Shown piece after piece: positions 34,155 to 43,495 of a stretch of 64,000 bases of DNA (position 1 is the first letter of the stretch; each line of letters opens with the position of its first letter). Made by a program: the position numbers and the translations under genes. The notes below the pieces were generated by a model. That model was not told the DNA's origin and ran no database searches. It worked only from the letters and a program-made list of their open reading frames with translations. Source of the DNA: Brevibacterium siliguriense (GTDB taxonomy: Bacteria; Actinomycetota; Actinomycetes; Actinomycetales; Brevibacteriaceae); the NCBI RefSeq assembly GCF_900105315.1, contig NZ_LT629766.1, positions 3,348,001-3,412,000 on the forward strand. Direction: 5' to 3'.

Positions 34155-34592
34155 TCAGACCTCGATGTCGGTGGTGATGCCCATGGAACGCGCGGTTCCG
34201 GCGACGATGCGGTCGGCCTGATCCAGAGTGTTGGCGTTCAGGTCGGGCATCTTCGTGGTGGCGATCTCGCGCACCTGGTCGGCGCTCAGGTGAGCGACCT
34301 TGACGGTGTGCGGGGTGGCCGAACCCGACTTCACTCCGGCGGCCTTCTTGATCAGCTCGGCTGCCGGCGGGGTCTTGAGCACGAAGTCGAACGAACGATC
34401 TTCGTACACGGTGATCTCGACGGGAACGATGTTTCCGCGCTGGGATTCTGTGGCGGCGTTGTAGGCCTTGCAGAATTCCATGATGTTGACGCCGTGCTGG
34501 GCAAGCGCCGGACCGATCGGAGGAGCCGGGTTAGCGGCACCTGCCTGAATCTGGAGCTTGACGAGGCCGGCTACCTTTTTCTTGGGAGGCAT
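34155..34592 (-). CDS. rplK: 50S ribosomal protein L11
   Basis: GTPase-centre protein, 145 residues, full length. It begins [18 protein letters not shown], and the proline-rich [17 protein letters not shown] loop contacts thiostrepton-type antibiotics and stringent factor in other bacteria. It is transcribed with rplA. A separate promoter appears to lie upstream, after the nusG terminator. Confidence 0.98.
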   Translation of the reverse strand: MPPKKKVAGLVKLQIQAGAANPAPPIGPALAQHGVNIMEFCKAYNAATESQRGNIVPVEITVYEDRSFDFVLKTPPAAELIKKAAGVKSGSATPHTVKVAHLSADQVREIATTKMPDLNANTLDQADRIVAGTARSMGITTDIEV

Positions 34593-34687
34593 GTACGGTC
34601 CTTAATCTTGAGGTTTCGATGTGCCAGACATATACAGCACATCGTTCGACGGCGGCCTTCCGATAAGGGCCGCGATCAAACCACACC

Positions 34688-34717
34688 AGTATTCCATGCG
34701 CGCACACATGTGGGCAA
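34688..34717 (-). promoter_or_regulatory. Candidate rplKA promoter
   Basis: TTGCCC (34717-34712) and AATACT (34693-34688), 18 bp apart on the minus strand, between the nusG terminator and rplK. Confidence 0.45.
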
Positions 34718-34776
34718 ATGCTCGTGATGCGCATCACCGGATCGATGCCTCGCCGAGGCGGCCGACCCGGAAAACG

Positions 34777-34809
34777 CCGAAGGGGCCCGGAAAATCCGGG
34801 CCCCTTCGG
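34777..34809 (-). terminator. secE-nusG terminator
   Basis: A perfect 15-bp stem (34777-34791 with 34795-34809), followed by TTTT on the minus strand. It separates secE-nusG from rplKA. Confidence 0.85.
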
Positions 34810-34849
34810 TCATGATCGCGCCGAGGCGATCAGCACAGCTGTGCGGTCG

Positions 34850-35692
34850 TCAGAGCTTCGAGACCTGGTCGAAGCCGAGTTCGACGGGAACATCGCGTTC
34901 GAAGATCGACAGCAGCACGGTGAGCTTCTGCGACTCCGGACGGATCTCCTGGATCGTGGCGGGGTGACCCTCGAAGGATCCCTCCTTGACGAGCACGGAC
35001 TCGCCGACCTCGAACTCCACCTCGGTGATGGGCGCGGACTTCGCTGCGGCTTCGGCGGCCGGGCCTTCGGATGCGGCGGCTTCGGCCTGGCGCTCTTCGA
35101 AGATCGGCGCGAGCATCGAGAAGACCTCGTCGATCGACAGCGGGGTGGGGTCGTAGGCGTTGCCGACGAATCCGGTGACACCCGGGGTGTGGCGGACGGC
35201 GCCCCACGACTCGTCAGTCAGTTCCATGCGGACGAGCACGTAGCCGGGGATGCGCACGCGGCGGACCTGCTTGCGCTGCCCGTTCTTGATCTCGACGACG
35301 TCTTCCATCGGCACCTGCGACTCGAAGATGAACTCTTCGAGGTTGAGGCTGACGGTGCGATTCTCGAGGTTCTGCTTCACGCGGTTCTCGTAGCCGGCGT
35401 AGGAGTGGATGACGTACCAGTCACCCTCCTGCATGCGCAGCTCGGCCTTGAATTCCTCGGCCGGGTCGACCTCGTCGGCGGCAGCGCTGTCGACAGCGGC
35501 TTCGTCCTGCTCGCCGTCGGCCGCGTCAGCGGACTCGGCATCTGCGGACTCGACGTCGGCAGTCTCGGGCGCGGTCGCCTCGGCGTCGTTGGCCGTCTCT
35601 TCGGTTTCGGGCACCACAGCGGCACCCGACTCCTCGGGAGTGACGTCCTGGGTCTCAGGGGTCTCCTGCTCAGGTGAGTTGGTATCCGACAC
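34850..35692 (-). CDS. nusG: Transcription termination/antitermination protein NusG
   Basis: Transcription elongation factor linking polymerase to the ribosome or Rho, 280 residues. The first 85 or so residues are an acidic, Ala/Glu/Asp-rich, disordered tail typical of actinobacteria. The NGN domain follows ([39 protein letters not shown]). The C-terminal KOW domain reads [17 protein letters not shown]. The start is GTG. It follows secE after 82 bp, as in most bacteria. Confidence 0.97.
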   Translation of the reverse strand: MSDTNSPEQETPETQDVTPEESGAAVVPETEETANDAEATAPETADVESADAESADAADGEQDEAAVDSAAADEVDPAEEFKAELRMQEGDWYVIHSYAGYENRVKQNLENRTVSLNLEEFIFESQVPMEDVVEIKNGQRKQVRRVRIPGYVLVRMELTDESWGAVRHTPGVTGFVGNAYDPTPLSIDEVFSMLAPIFEERQAEAAASEGPAAEAAAKSAPITEVEFEVGESVLVKEGSFEGHPATIQEIRPESQKLTVLLSIFERDVPVELGFDQVSKL

Positions 35693-35774
35693 CGATCAAT
35701 TCCTCGCTTCGCGTTTTGTGACTCCCATTCGGGAGTGAAGTTTGAGCTTAGGGTAGGTCACGGCTGAAGCCGTG

Positions 35775-36053
35775 TCACCACAGGGGCCACAGCGGAGTTC
35801 CGCCGAACGCCCATCCGACGAGCTTGCCGAATACCAGGTCGAGGCCCGTGACGAGAAGCATCATGAACAGGATGAAGCCCAGCACCACGAGCGTGTAGTT
35901 GAGCAGCTGCTTCCGGGTCGGAGTGACGACCTTCTTGAGCTCTGCCACAACTTCGCGGAAGAACTGCAGGATTCGTCCGAAGAATCCGAGCTTCTTAGGA
36001 CCGGAGGCACTGTCGGGTGCGCTGCCAGTCTTCTTTGCCGGTGTGTCGCTCAC
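35775..36053 (-). CDS. secE: Preprotein translocase subunit SecE
   Basis: Small membrane subunit of the Sec channel, 92 residues. A charged N-terminus is followed by the amphipathic helix FREVVAELKKVVTPTRKQL and one transmembrane helix (about residues 55-78). Length and layout are typical of actinobacterial SecE. The start is GTG. It sits between tRNA-Trp and nusG, the conserved order. Confidence 0.95.
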   Translation of the reverse strand: MSDTPAKKTGSAPDSASGPKKLGFFGRILQFFREVVAELKKVVTPTRKQLLNYTLVVLGFILFMMLLVTGLDLVFGKLVGWAFGGTPLWPLW

Positions 36054-36149
36054 ACATCCTCACTCGGTCGGTTTCGTTTGGCTTCACAATTGTTCGTGCC
36101 TGTCGAGGACGGCGCCTGGCCGATGAGACTTCGGCAGAGTCAACTGCGC

Positions 36150-36221
36150 AGGGGTGACAGGACTCGAACCTGCAACCTACGGTTTTGGAGACCGTTGCGC
36201 TACCAATTGCGCCACACCCCT
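36150..36221 (-). tRNA. tRNA-Trp (CCA)
   Basis: A full cloverleaf on the minus strand with anticodon CCA in the loop CTCCAAA, and a T loop GGTTCGAGTCC. The CCA anticodon reads UGG only, so it gives no sign that UGA is used as a sense codon. Confidence 0.95.
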
Positions 36222-36346
36222 CTGATCGGACCTGATAGACCTTGTCGCTCCCGTGGTGTCCGACCACGAGAAACGAGCATACCGTGCCCGACGGCCGTTC
36301 GTCGAACCGAGCCTCGAAGCAATGTCTCGAACGTGTCGACGCTCAC

Positions 36347-37999
36347 TCAGCGACCGGGTTCGTCGACCGGCGGTTGGCCCACGAGAGGCCTGGGTTCGGG
36401 GAAGCGCACCCACGGGTCGATCTGCACCTTCTTATCCGGTGTGACGGTGATGATCTGCACGTCGATGGGCCGCTTCGTCTCGTTGTCGACGCGGATGATG
36501 CTCAGTTCCGCGTTCATCTTCAGCGGTCCCGGTGTCAACGCATTCGCCAGGGCTCCCCCAGTCGTCGAGTTGACATAGCGGGTTCCGGCACCGAAGTTCT
36601 CCGGTCCGACCCGGCGGTGCCAATGTCCGCTGAGAGCGTAGTCGGCGCAGCCCGAACGCAGACTCGGTCCGCCGACGGCAGGATCGTGGATGAGCATGAT
36701 GTCGAAATCGGCAGCGCAGGCCTCGTCGCGCAGACGCTGCGCATATTGGTCGGCGGTGAGGTCCGTCTCCAGTTGCGGGCCGGACCCGAACACGGTGCGA
36801 CGCGGATCGGCGGCACCGAAGAACCTCACCCCGGCCATCTCCGCCGTGGAGTCCTCGAGCACCTTCCAGCCGCGGGCTTTCGCGTGCTGAGTCGTGCCCA
36901 TCGAATCGTGGTTGCCCTTGACGATCATGCGCGGCAGCTTCTCCGGCAGTTCGTCGTCGAGGACGTCGAGGCAGTAGTTCTCGGCTGATGTGCCCGTCAT
37001 GGAGATGTCCCCGCCGTCGATATAGGCATCGGCCCGGCTCATCCCTGCGACGACGCCGACAACGCGGGCCATTCCGATATTGCAGTGGATATCGGAGCCG
37101 TAGACGAACGTGGTCACGCCCTTCTGCCCGGCACTTTCACCGGTGCCGGCGGCGGATGCCCCGACTCCCGCGGATGGAACGAGTCCCCGATCGGTCCAGT
37201 TGCCGGTGATCGGACGGTCGACCCACTGCGCCCGCAGGGTCTCGAGGACATCGTCATAGAAGGCATAGTTTTCGGCCGCAAAGTCCTGCACTGCGCCGAA
37301 CGCTGTGTCGATGATCCCGCCGAGGCGGCCCGTGACCTGGGATCCGGCCAGCGGCGTGCCCTCGAACGCCGGATCGGCGGAGATCGGCTTCGGACGGTTG
37401 AGCACGACGGTGCCCAGGCCGGTGAGGACGAGCACGAGCACCAGCCCGACGCCGAGGAGCTCCTTGCCGACGAAAGCGCGGGTGATGGTTTCGACCCGGG
37501 TGGGTCCGAGGAACAGGGCCAGGCCGACGAGCCCTCCGGTGATGATGCAGACGGCCAAAGCCCAGCGGGTGAGGATCTCCTGGCTGAGCCCTTCGATGAC
37601 CTGGTCGATCTGCGCCTGCGGGGCCGAGAACAGCGAGGCGTAGGAGGCGATGTCGCCTCCGAGGGCGTCGACGGTGCCCCCACCGGGATCCGCTACCTTC
37701 TCGGGGTCGGCCGCGGGTCGCTCGTCGTCGCTGGACTCACCAGACACGGGGATCTCGCCGATGTCGACGTGCATTCCCAGACCGAGGGGGACGACATCCT
37801 CGGCGGGGACGAGCAGCTTGCCCAAAGGGCCGAAATCGACTGTGAGCCGAGAGTCGGCGGTGACCCGATACTGCGCCTCATGCGGGCCGAAGCTGAGATC
37901 GGCCCGCGAGGTGAACAGCGCCCAGGGCAGGGTCACGAGTGCAACCGCCGCCAAAGTGATGACGAGCGCAGTGATTCTCCGACGTGCTGACACGGCCAC
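36347..37999 (-). CDS. Membrane-anchored metallophosphoesterase
   Basis: About 550 residues. There are three hydrophobic segments: an N-terminal helix, and two near the middle (LAVCIITGGLVGLALFLG and LLGVGLVLVLVLTGLG). The C-terminal calcineurin-like phosphoesterase domain has the full metal-binding set: GSDIHC, DGGDIS, KGNHDS, LIHDP and SGHWHRR. The domain probably faces the outside, judged from the membrane layout. I chose the GTG at 37999 (or 37993) because the ATG at 38059 lies inside murB; either way the gene directly follows murB. Substrate unknown; relatives are annotated only as metallophosphoesterases. Confidence 0.85.
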   Translation of the reverse strand: MAVSARRRITALVITLAAVALVTLPWALFTSRADLSFGPHEAQYRVTADSRLTVDFGPLGKLLVPAEDVVPLGLGMHVDIGEIPVSGESSDDERPAADPEKVADPGGGTVDALGGDIASYASLFSAPQAQIDQVIEGLSQEILTRWALAVCIITGGLVGLALFLGPTRVETITRAFVGKELLGVGLVLVLVLTGLGTVVLNRPKPISADPAFEGTPLAGSQVTGRLGGIIDTAFGAVQDFAAENYAFYDDVLETLRAQWVDRPITGNWTDRGLVPSAGVGASAAGTGESAGQKGVTTFVYGSDIHCNIGMARVVGVVAGMSRADAYIDGGDISMTGTSAENYCLDVLDDELPEKLPRMIVKGNHDSMGTTQHAKARGWKVLEDSTAEMAGVRFFGAADPRRTVFGSGPQLETDLTADQYAQRLRDEACAADFDIMLIHDPAVGGPSLRSGCADYALSGHWHRRVGPENFGAGTRYVNSTTGGALANALTPGPLKMNAELSIIRVDNETKRPIDVQIITVTPDKKVQIDPWVRFPEPRPLVGQPPVDEPGR

Positions 38000-38003
38000 C
38001 AGT

Positions 38004-39113
38004 CTAAAGACGTATCCCGTCGTCGATGGAGCAGCCGATGAAGGTCGGTTCGGGTTCAAGGGTGATGCCGAAGGCGTCCTCGACCCCGGCGACGACGGTC
38101 GAGGCGAGATCGATCACATCGGCCGTGCTCGCGTGTCCCCGATTCGTCAGCGCCAGAGTGTGCTTGGTCGACAGCGAAGCTCGACCTTCACCGATGCTGA
38201 AGCCCTTTGAGAACCCGGCGTGCTCGATCAGCCAGGCCGCCGAGGTCTTCGTCTTCCCCTCGATCTTCGCTCCGCTGAGCGGGTCTGTCACCGGGTAGCG
38301 AGGCGCCTCGGCGGGCAGGACCTCAACGTCGTCGACGATGGGGTTGGTGAAGAAGGACCCCGCCGACCAGGAGTCGTGGTCGGCTGCGTCGAGGACCATG
38401 CCCTTCGACCGACGCAGCGCAATGACGTTCTCACGCACATGCGCAGCCGCCACACGGGTGCCGATCTCGACGTCGAGGGTCGAGGCCAGCTGAGCGTAGC
38501 GAACCGGCAGCGATTCACTGCTGCGCTGGAGGTCGAAGGTCACCGAGAGCACGACGAACTGCGGGGTTCCGGCCGCAATCTGAGCGCGCTTGAGCGCCGA
38601 GGTGCGGTAGCCGAATTCGAGTTCGACGGCGGTGAGGTGACGGATCTGACCGGCCACACGATCGAAGACCTCGACGGAGGAGATGAGCTCGCCGACCTCA
38701 GTGCCGTAGGCGCCGACGTTCTGGATCGGGGTCGCACCGACCGATCCCGGGATCCCGGACAGCGCTTCGAGCCCCGAGAGACCGAGGTCGAGGGTATGGG
38801 CGACGAATGCGTCCCAGTCCTCCCCCGCCTCGGCGGTGACCCGGGTATCGGTCGTCGTGGTCTCCGTGGTCTCCACTCCGGTGGTTCGGACCACGCAGAC
38901 CGCACCGTCGAACCCGGCATCGGCGATGAGCAGATTCGATCCGCCGCCGATGAACAGCACTTGCGACCGCTCCTGACCGCTGAGCTCGAGCGGGTGGGCC
39001 GCACAGAAGTCGAGCAGCTCGTCGCGGGTGCTCGCGACGGTGACCTGCGGGGCCGGTCCACCGAGGCGGAAGGTGGTGAACGCCGACAGTTCCTGTGGGT
39101 GGGCTTCGGTCAC
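38004..39113 (-). CDS. murB: UDP-N-acetylmuramate dehydrogenase
   Basis: FAD enzyme that reduces UDP-GlcNAc-enolpyruvate to UDP-MurNAc for peptidoglycan synthesis, 369 residues. It has FTTFRLGGPA near the start, the FAD motif IGGGSNLLIAD, SGIPGSVGATPIQNVGAYG, and the catalytic serine region SAGSFFTNPI. The C-terminal segment AAWLIEHAGFSKGF is also typical. GTG start, overlapping by four bases the stop of the upstream MaoC gene. Cytoplasmic. Confidence 0.95.
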   Translation of the reverse strand: MTEAHPQELSAFTTFRLGGPAPQVTVASTRDELLDFCAAHPLELSGQERSQVLFIGGGSNLLIADAGFDGAVCVVRTTGVETTETTTTDTRVTAEAGEDWDAFVAHTLDLGLSGLEALSGIPGSVGATPIQNVGAYGTEVGELISSVEVFDRVAGQIRHLTAVELEFGYRTSALKRAQIAAGTPQFVVLSVTFDLQRSSESLPVRYAQLASTLDVEIGTRVAAAHVRENVIALRRSKGMVLDAADHDSWSAGSFFTNPIVDDVEVLPAEAPRYPVTDPLSGAKIEGKTKTSAAWLIEHAGFSKGFSIGEGRASLSTKHTLALTNRGHASTADVIDLASTVVAGVEDAFGITLEPEPTFIGCSIDDGIRL

Positions 39114-39553
39114 GCCGAGACCCGAACCTGAGTGCGGCTGAGGACATCGGCCTCACCGGACTTCACGGTGATGTCGATGCGGGCGGTGCCAACGGCAGGA
39201 TCGACGGCGCCGACGGTGGCGGCGAGCTTGAGCGAGGTCGTCGGGGTCGCCGGTGATCCGGTTTCGGCATCGGGAACGACGACGGGTGCGGAGAAGCGGG
39301 TCCGATAGTCGACGATCGCACCTGGGTCGCCGAGCCATTCGGCCACCGGTGCGATGACCGCCGCCATCGAGAGCATGCCGTGGGCGATGACGTCGTCGAG
39401 CCCGACCTCGCGGGCGAAGCGCTCGTTCCAGTGGATCGGGTTGTGATCGCCCGAGGCTGCGGCGTAGTCCACCAGAGAGGCACGCGACAGCGGAATCTCG
39501 GATTCCACGACGGTGTCTCCGATGGTCAGTGTGGAGAAGTCGATGGCGCTCAT
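39110..39553 (-). CDS. MaoC-fold dehydratase (HadB-like)
   Basis: A 147-residue hot-dog-fold hydratase or dehydratase. The catalytic motif YAAASGDHNPIHWNERFA supplies the Asp/Asn/His set of R-specific enoyl hydratases, followed by AHGML. It overlaps the upstream MaoC-like gene and murB by four bases each. With its neighbour it resembles the HadA-HadB heterodimer encoded near tRNA-Trp/secE in mycobacteria. Here there are no mycolate genes in view, so the fatty-acyl substrate is uncertain. Confidence 0.88.
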   Translation of the reverse strand: MSAIDFSTLTIGDTVVESEIPLSRASLVDYAAASGDHNPIHWNERFAREVGLDDVIAHGMLSMAAVIAPVAEWLGDPGAIVDYRTRFSAPVVVPDAETGSPATPTTSLKLAATVGAVDPAVGTARIDITVKSGEADVLSRTQVRVSA

Positions 39554-39999
39554 TCTCCGTCTCCTCTCACGACGATGGTCGAGGTCACGGTGACGACGGG
39601 CTGCTGCGCGACATCGGTGATCTCGGTGCGGGTGGTGATCATGGCATTGCTGCCGGCGACTCGTACTCCGTCGACATGGGTGACGGCGGACAGGACGTCA
39701 CCGGCGACGATGGGGCGGGTGAACGAGAACTGTTCGGAACCGTGGACGACCTTCGAGAAGTCGATGCCCGAATCGGGATCGGAGATATAGGCCGCTTCCG
39801 ATTTCTGGGCGATGATCACGGCGAAGGTGGTCGGTGCGACAACGTCGCGGTAGCCCAGTGCGGTGGCCACCTCGGTGTCGAAATGGTATTCGGCATTCGC
39901 CCCGGTGGCGAGCGCGAATTCGGCGATCGCCTCCCTGGAGACCTCATAGGACTGAGGCAGGGAGAACGTTGCCCCCTGCTTCTCCGTATTCACCGGCAT
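39550..39999 (-). CDS. MaoC-like N-terminal domain protein (HadA-like)
   Basis: A 149-residue hot-dog-fold protein of the FAS1-type dehydratase N-domain group (formerly UPF0336). Segments VSREAIAEFALATGANAEYH, VVAPTTFAVI and the FSFTRPIVAGDVLSA strand are characteristic. It probably lacks the catalytic residues and serves as the acyl-binding partner of the next protein. The start is the ATG at 39999 (MPVNTEKQG). First gene of the MaoC-MaoC-murB cluster, with four-base overlap to the next. Confidence 0.85.
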   Translation of the reverse strand: MPVNTEKQGATFSLPQSYEVSREAIAEFALATGANAEYHFDTEVATALGYRDVVAPTTFAVIIAQKSEAAYISDPDSGIDFSKVVHGSEQFSFTRPIVAGDVLSAVTHVDGVRVAGSNAMITTRTEITDVAQQPVVTVTSTIVVRGDGE

Positions 40000-40183
40000 A
40001 TGCGCTCTCTCTTCCGCTGGGTTCAATATCGACACCAGCCTAAAGCACGGCTTCTGGATGAGGCTCACCGGCGAAGAATTGATCGCGCGTTCGTATCCGG
40101 TTCATACAAGTGACGCACCATCGGGCTCATGGCTTCGAAACTGATATATGTTGTCCACATCACATTCGGTAAGGAGTAGTGCG

Positions 40184-41929
40184 ATGACGAACGAATCCCC
40201 CAACGCCGACCCGCAGAGCCCCGAGGCACAGACGGCGAATCCCAGCCCACGAGTCAAAGATGCTGTCGCGGTCCCGTCACCGCACAAGCCCGGTCCCGGC
40301 ACCCCCGCAGTCGCCGCGCAGACTGCAGCCGCTGCGCCGTCTGCTGCCGCTGACTCCAGTCGGGCACCGGCGTCAGCCGATGCCGCCCCGCCGCAGGTCG
40401 AGGTGGCCGTGGCCACGGACGCCGCCTATGCCGGTAAGGAAGCCGGCAGAGTCCAGCTGCGCCGACCGCTGCGCAACGTCTCCGAGGTTCGGCACTTCTT
40501 CCGCACCAATCAGACTCCGATCTATTTCGTCGGCGCCACCCCGTTCAACCTGCTGGGTCTCGACCGGTGGGTGCGCAACTTCTCCTACATCACCTACTAC
40601 GACGGCTGGGACGGAGGTCATCCGCGCGTCTTCTCCCCGCGCTACAAGCCCTATGTCGAGTTCGAATCGGGTGAGGCGATCAACAACTGGCTGCTGCTCA
40701 ACGCCGAGGTGCGCGCGCACATGACGAGCAATGTCCCCCATGGTGAGCGGGTCAAGGTCGCCATGGTCTTCTTCGACGAGGAGACGGAGCGGATCTGCCG
40801 GGAGCTCGGATATGACCTCATCCTGCCGTCGGCGGCGCTGCGCAATCAGCTCGATTCGAAGATCGAGACGACGAAGCTCGGCAATGAGGCCGGTGCGTTC
40901 TCCGTCCCGAACGTACTGACTACCGCCGACACCTATGAAGAGCTCAATGATCGGGCCGCCGAGGCGGGGCTGGGCACGGATCTCGTCGTGCAGACTCCCT
41001 ATGGTGATTCGGGGAAGACAACGTTCTTCATCTCCGATGCCTCCGGTTGGGAAACGCACAAGGACGACATCATCGGCGAGCAGCTGAAGGTGATGAAACG
41101 GATCAACAACACCCCGGTCGCCGTCGAGGCGGTCATCACCTCCAGCGGCGTCGTCGTCGGTCCGTATCTGACCGAGCTGGCCGGCTTCGCCGAGCTCACC
41201 CCGTACAAGGGCGGCTGGTGCGGCAACGAGATGAAACCCGATGTGCTCAATGCCGAGCAGCGCGCACAGACCCGTGAGCTCGTGCGCAAAATGGGCGAAG
41301 GTCTGCGCAAGCGCGGCTACCGCGGGTTCTTCGAAGTCGATGTCCTCGTCGATCTCGACACCGACGACTGCTACCTCGGTGAGCTCAACCCGCGCATCTC
41401 CGGAGCGTCGGCGATAACGAACGTCACCGCGGGCGCCTATGCCGATGTGCCGCTGTTCCTGTTCCACCTGCTCGAATACCTCGATGTCGAATTCGACCTC
41501 GACGTCAAGGAGATCAACGAGCGCTGGGAGGAGCTCTCCGGCGCCGATGAGTGGAGCCAGATGATCATCAAGGAGTCGGCTCCCATCACCGAGTACATCA
41601 CGCATTCGCCGCTGACCGGTCAGTACCATCTCGATCAGTACGGAACCCTGACGTACAAACGTGCGGCCCTGGACTGGCACCCTCTGCAGAACGGCAATGA
41701 GGTGTTCTTCCTGCGCATCTTCGGCGCCGGTGACTACCGGTGGAAGGGCGCGGACCTCGGAGTGCTGGTGACGAAGAATCCGCTGCAGACGAACGTCGGC
41801 GGATCCGATGCGCTGAGCATCCGTGCCAAGCACTTCATCGATTCGATCCGGGCGATGTACGCAGGCGTTCCGGTCGTCGCGGACGATCCGGCACCGGCCT
41901 TGGGCGGGCCCGGGGCCAAGGGCGACTGA
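40184..41929 (+). CDS. ATP-grasp domain protein
   Basis: A 581-residue protein. The first 90 or so residues are a Pro/Ala-rich, probably disordered tail. The rest is a carboxylase-like ATP-grasp domain: a preATP segment (FVGATPFNLLGLDRWV), the lysine region around QTPYGDSGKTTFFI and the metal-binding YLGELNPRISGASA. Such enzymes join a carboxylate to an amine or thiol using ATP; the partner is unknown. The start is the ATG at 40184, with AAGGAG upstream. It stands alone, with no biosynthetic cluster around it. It resembles proteins annotated only as ATP-grasp or biotin carboxylase in Brevibacterium-like genomes. Confidence 0.8.
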   Translation: MTNESPNADPQSPEAQTANPSPRVKDAVAVPSPHKPGPGTPAVAAQTAAAAPSAAADSSRAPASADAAPPQVEVAVATDAAYAGKEAGRVQLRRPLRNVSEVRHFFRTNQTPIYFVGATPFNLLGLDRWVRNFSYITYYDGWDGGHPRVFSPRYKPYVEFESGEAINNWLLLNAEVRAHMTSNVPHGERVKVAMVFFDEETERICRELGYDLILPSAALRNQLDSKIETTKLGNEAGAFSVPNVLTTADTYEELNDRAAEAGLGTDLVVQTPYGDSGKTTFFISDASGWETHKDDIIGEQLKVMKRINNTPVAVEAVITSSGVVVGPYLTELAGFAELTPYKGGWCGNEMKPDVLNAEQRAQTRELVRKMGEGLRKRGYRGFFEVDVLVDLDTDDCYLGELNPRISGASAITNVTAGAYADVPLFLFHLLEYLDVEFDLDVKEINERWEELSGADEWSQMIIKESAPITEYITHSPLTGQYHLDQYGTLTYKRAALDWHPLQNGNEVFFLRIFGAGDYRWKGADLGVLVTKNPLQTNVGGSDALSIRAKHFIDSIRAMYAGVPVVADDPAPALGGPGAKGD

Positions 41930-42053
41930 ACCCGCATATGCACGTAGGGCAGAGCCGCCTCGGTGATAGCCTCAACACGACCCGAGGCGGCGCCCTTCCG
42001 CCGTCTGCGGACCCGTTCCGCGGACAGACCGATGCGAGAATCAGAGGTGAAGA

Positions 42054-43310
42054 GTGAACGAACCGTCACCAGAGCAGACCGCAGCCACTCCCCCGGCAGA
42101 CCCGACCGTGGCCCCATCGGCGCCCGTCGATCCGGCAGCCGGAATCGACCGGGACAACTGGCAGGATCCCGACAATGTGCGCTGGTCGTTCCAGAACGTC
42201 GCAAGGGTCCTTCCCACGACGCCGATCTCCCGGGGCACGGGTCCGGTGGCCGAACTGCCCGCCGATCTGCAGGACCTCGGCGAGGTCGAGGTTCCCGCGA
42301 CGGAGTACTCGGAAGCACGCAGCGTCCGCAGCGTCATCGAGTCCACCGATACCGATGCCTGGATGCTCATGCACAACGGGACAGTGCTCACCGAGGAGTA
42401 CTTCGGAGAGATGACCGCGTCGACCGAGCATCTGCTCATGTCGGTGTCCAAGTCGCTCGTCGGCACCGTCGCAGGTGTCCTCGCCGGCTCCGGTGACCTC
42501 GACCCGGACCGCCTCGTCACCGACTTTGTCCCCAAGCTCGCCGAGTCCGGCTACGCCGGGGCGACCGTACGCCATGTCCTCGATATGCGTTCGGGCATCC
42601 GCTTCTTCGAGGACTACCTCGACCCGCAGTCCGAAGTCAGGCAGATCGAGGAGTCGATCGGCTGGTCCGAGGCCAAGAGGGAGAACCCGGGCATCGGCAT
42701 GTACGAGTTCCTCACCACGCTCGAGGCGAAGTCCGAGCACGGCGGGGTCTTCGAGTACCGGTCGTGTGAGACCGATGTGCTCGGATGGGTGTGTGAGAAG
42801 ATCGCCGGCGAGCGCATGCAGTCACTCATGTCACGGGTGCTGTGGTCACGGATCGGAGCCGAGCAGGATGCGATCATCGCCACCGACCAGTACGGGGTCG
42901 GGATGTTCGACGGAGGCATCAACACGACTCTGCGTGATCTCGCCCGGTTCGGCTATGTCTACACCAACCGCGGCCAGTCGCTGACCGGGCAGCAGGTGGC
43001 TCCGACGACGTGGATCGGCGATACGCTCACCACCTCCGAGGATGTGCGTCAGGCGTTCGCCGATGGGCCCGGAGACAATCGGATGCCGGGCGGGGCGTAT
43101 CACAACCAGTTCTGGTTCCCGTTCCCCGATTCGCATGCCTTCCTCGCCCTTGGCATCCACGGGCAGATGATCTATATGAACCCGGGTGCCAACGTCCTCG
43201 GCGTCAAGCTCTCGAGCTGGGGGCTGCCACAGGATGCGGCGAAGCTGTTCCCGACGATCCGCGCGTTCGAGGCCCTCGCTAAGGCCGTCAACTCCCCCGC
43301 CGCGGAGTAA
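42054..43310 (+). CDS. Serine hydrolase, class C beta-lactamase family
   Basis: A 418-residue protein of the beta-lactamase/esterase/6-aminohexanoate hydrolase group. The nucleophile motif SxxK is MSVSKSLVG near residue 130, the catalytic tyrosine motif is YRS (EYRSCETDV), and the third element is GIHGQ. There is no signal peptide; the first 50 residues are Pro/Ala-rich. This set is closest to NylB-like esterases rather than true beta-lactamases. The start is GTG at 42054, with AGAGG upstream. It follows the ATP-grasp gene on the same strand after 124 bp. Substrate unknown. Confidence 0.85.
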   Translation: MNEPSPEQTAATPPADPTVAPSAPVDPAAGIDRDNWQDPDNVRWSFQNVARVLPTTPISRGTGPVAELPADLQDLGEVEVPATEYSEARSVRSVIESTDTDAWMLMHNGTVLTEEYFGEMTASTEHLLMSVSKSLVGTVAGVLAGSGDLDPDRLVTDFVPKLAESGYAGATVRHVLDMRSGIRFFEDYLDPQSEVRQIEESIGWSEAKRENPGIGMYEFLTTLEAKSEHGGVFEYRSCETDVLGWVCEKIAGERMQSLMSRVLWSRIGAEQDAIIATDQYGVGMFDGGINTTLRDLARFGYVYTNRGQSLTGQQVAPTTWIGDTLTTSEDVRQAFADGPGDNRMPGGAYHNQFWFPFPDSHAFLALGIHGQMIYMNPGANVLGVKLSSWGLPQDAAKLFPTIRAFEALAKAVNSPAAE

Positions 43311-43495
43311 GTGGAGCGCGGCCTTGCGTAGCAGCACGCACCGTTGCCCGCGACCCGCCCCGGCCAGAATGTGCCCGAATCGTCACAGGTGTCGCCGGAT
43401 CCGCACACCGAACCAGCGTCCGCGGCATTGTGCCATGGCAGAATCAAGGCGTATCGACAACGTTTGTGATCGCCTGAGTGCGTAGGAGAAACACG

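Noticed and set aside
42054..43310. True class C beta-lactamase (drug resistance)
   Set aside because: It lacks a signal peptide, and the motif set (SVSK, YRS, HGQ) is that of NylB-like esterases or amidases rather than the YxN/KTG pattern of AmpC enzymes.
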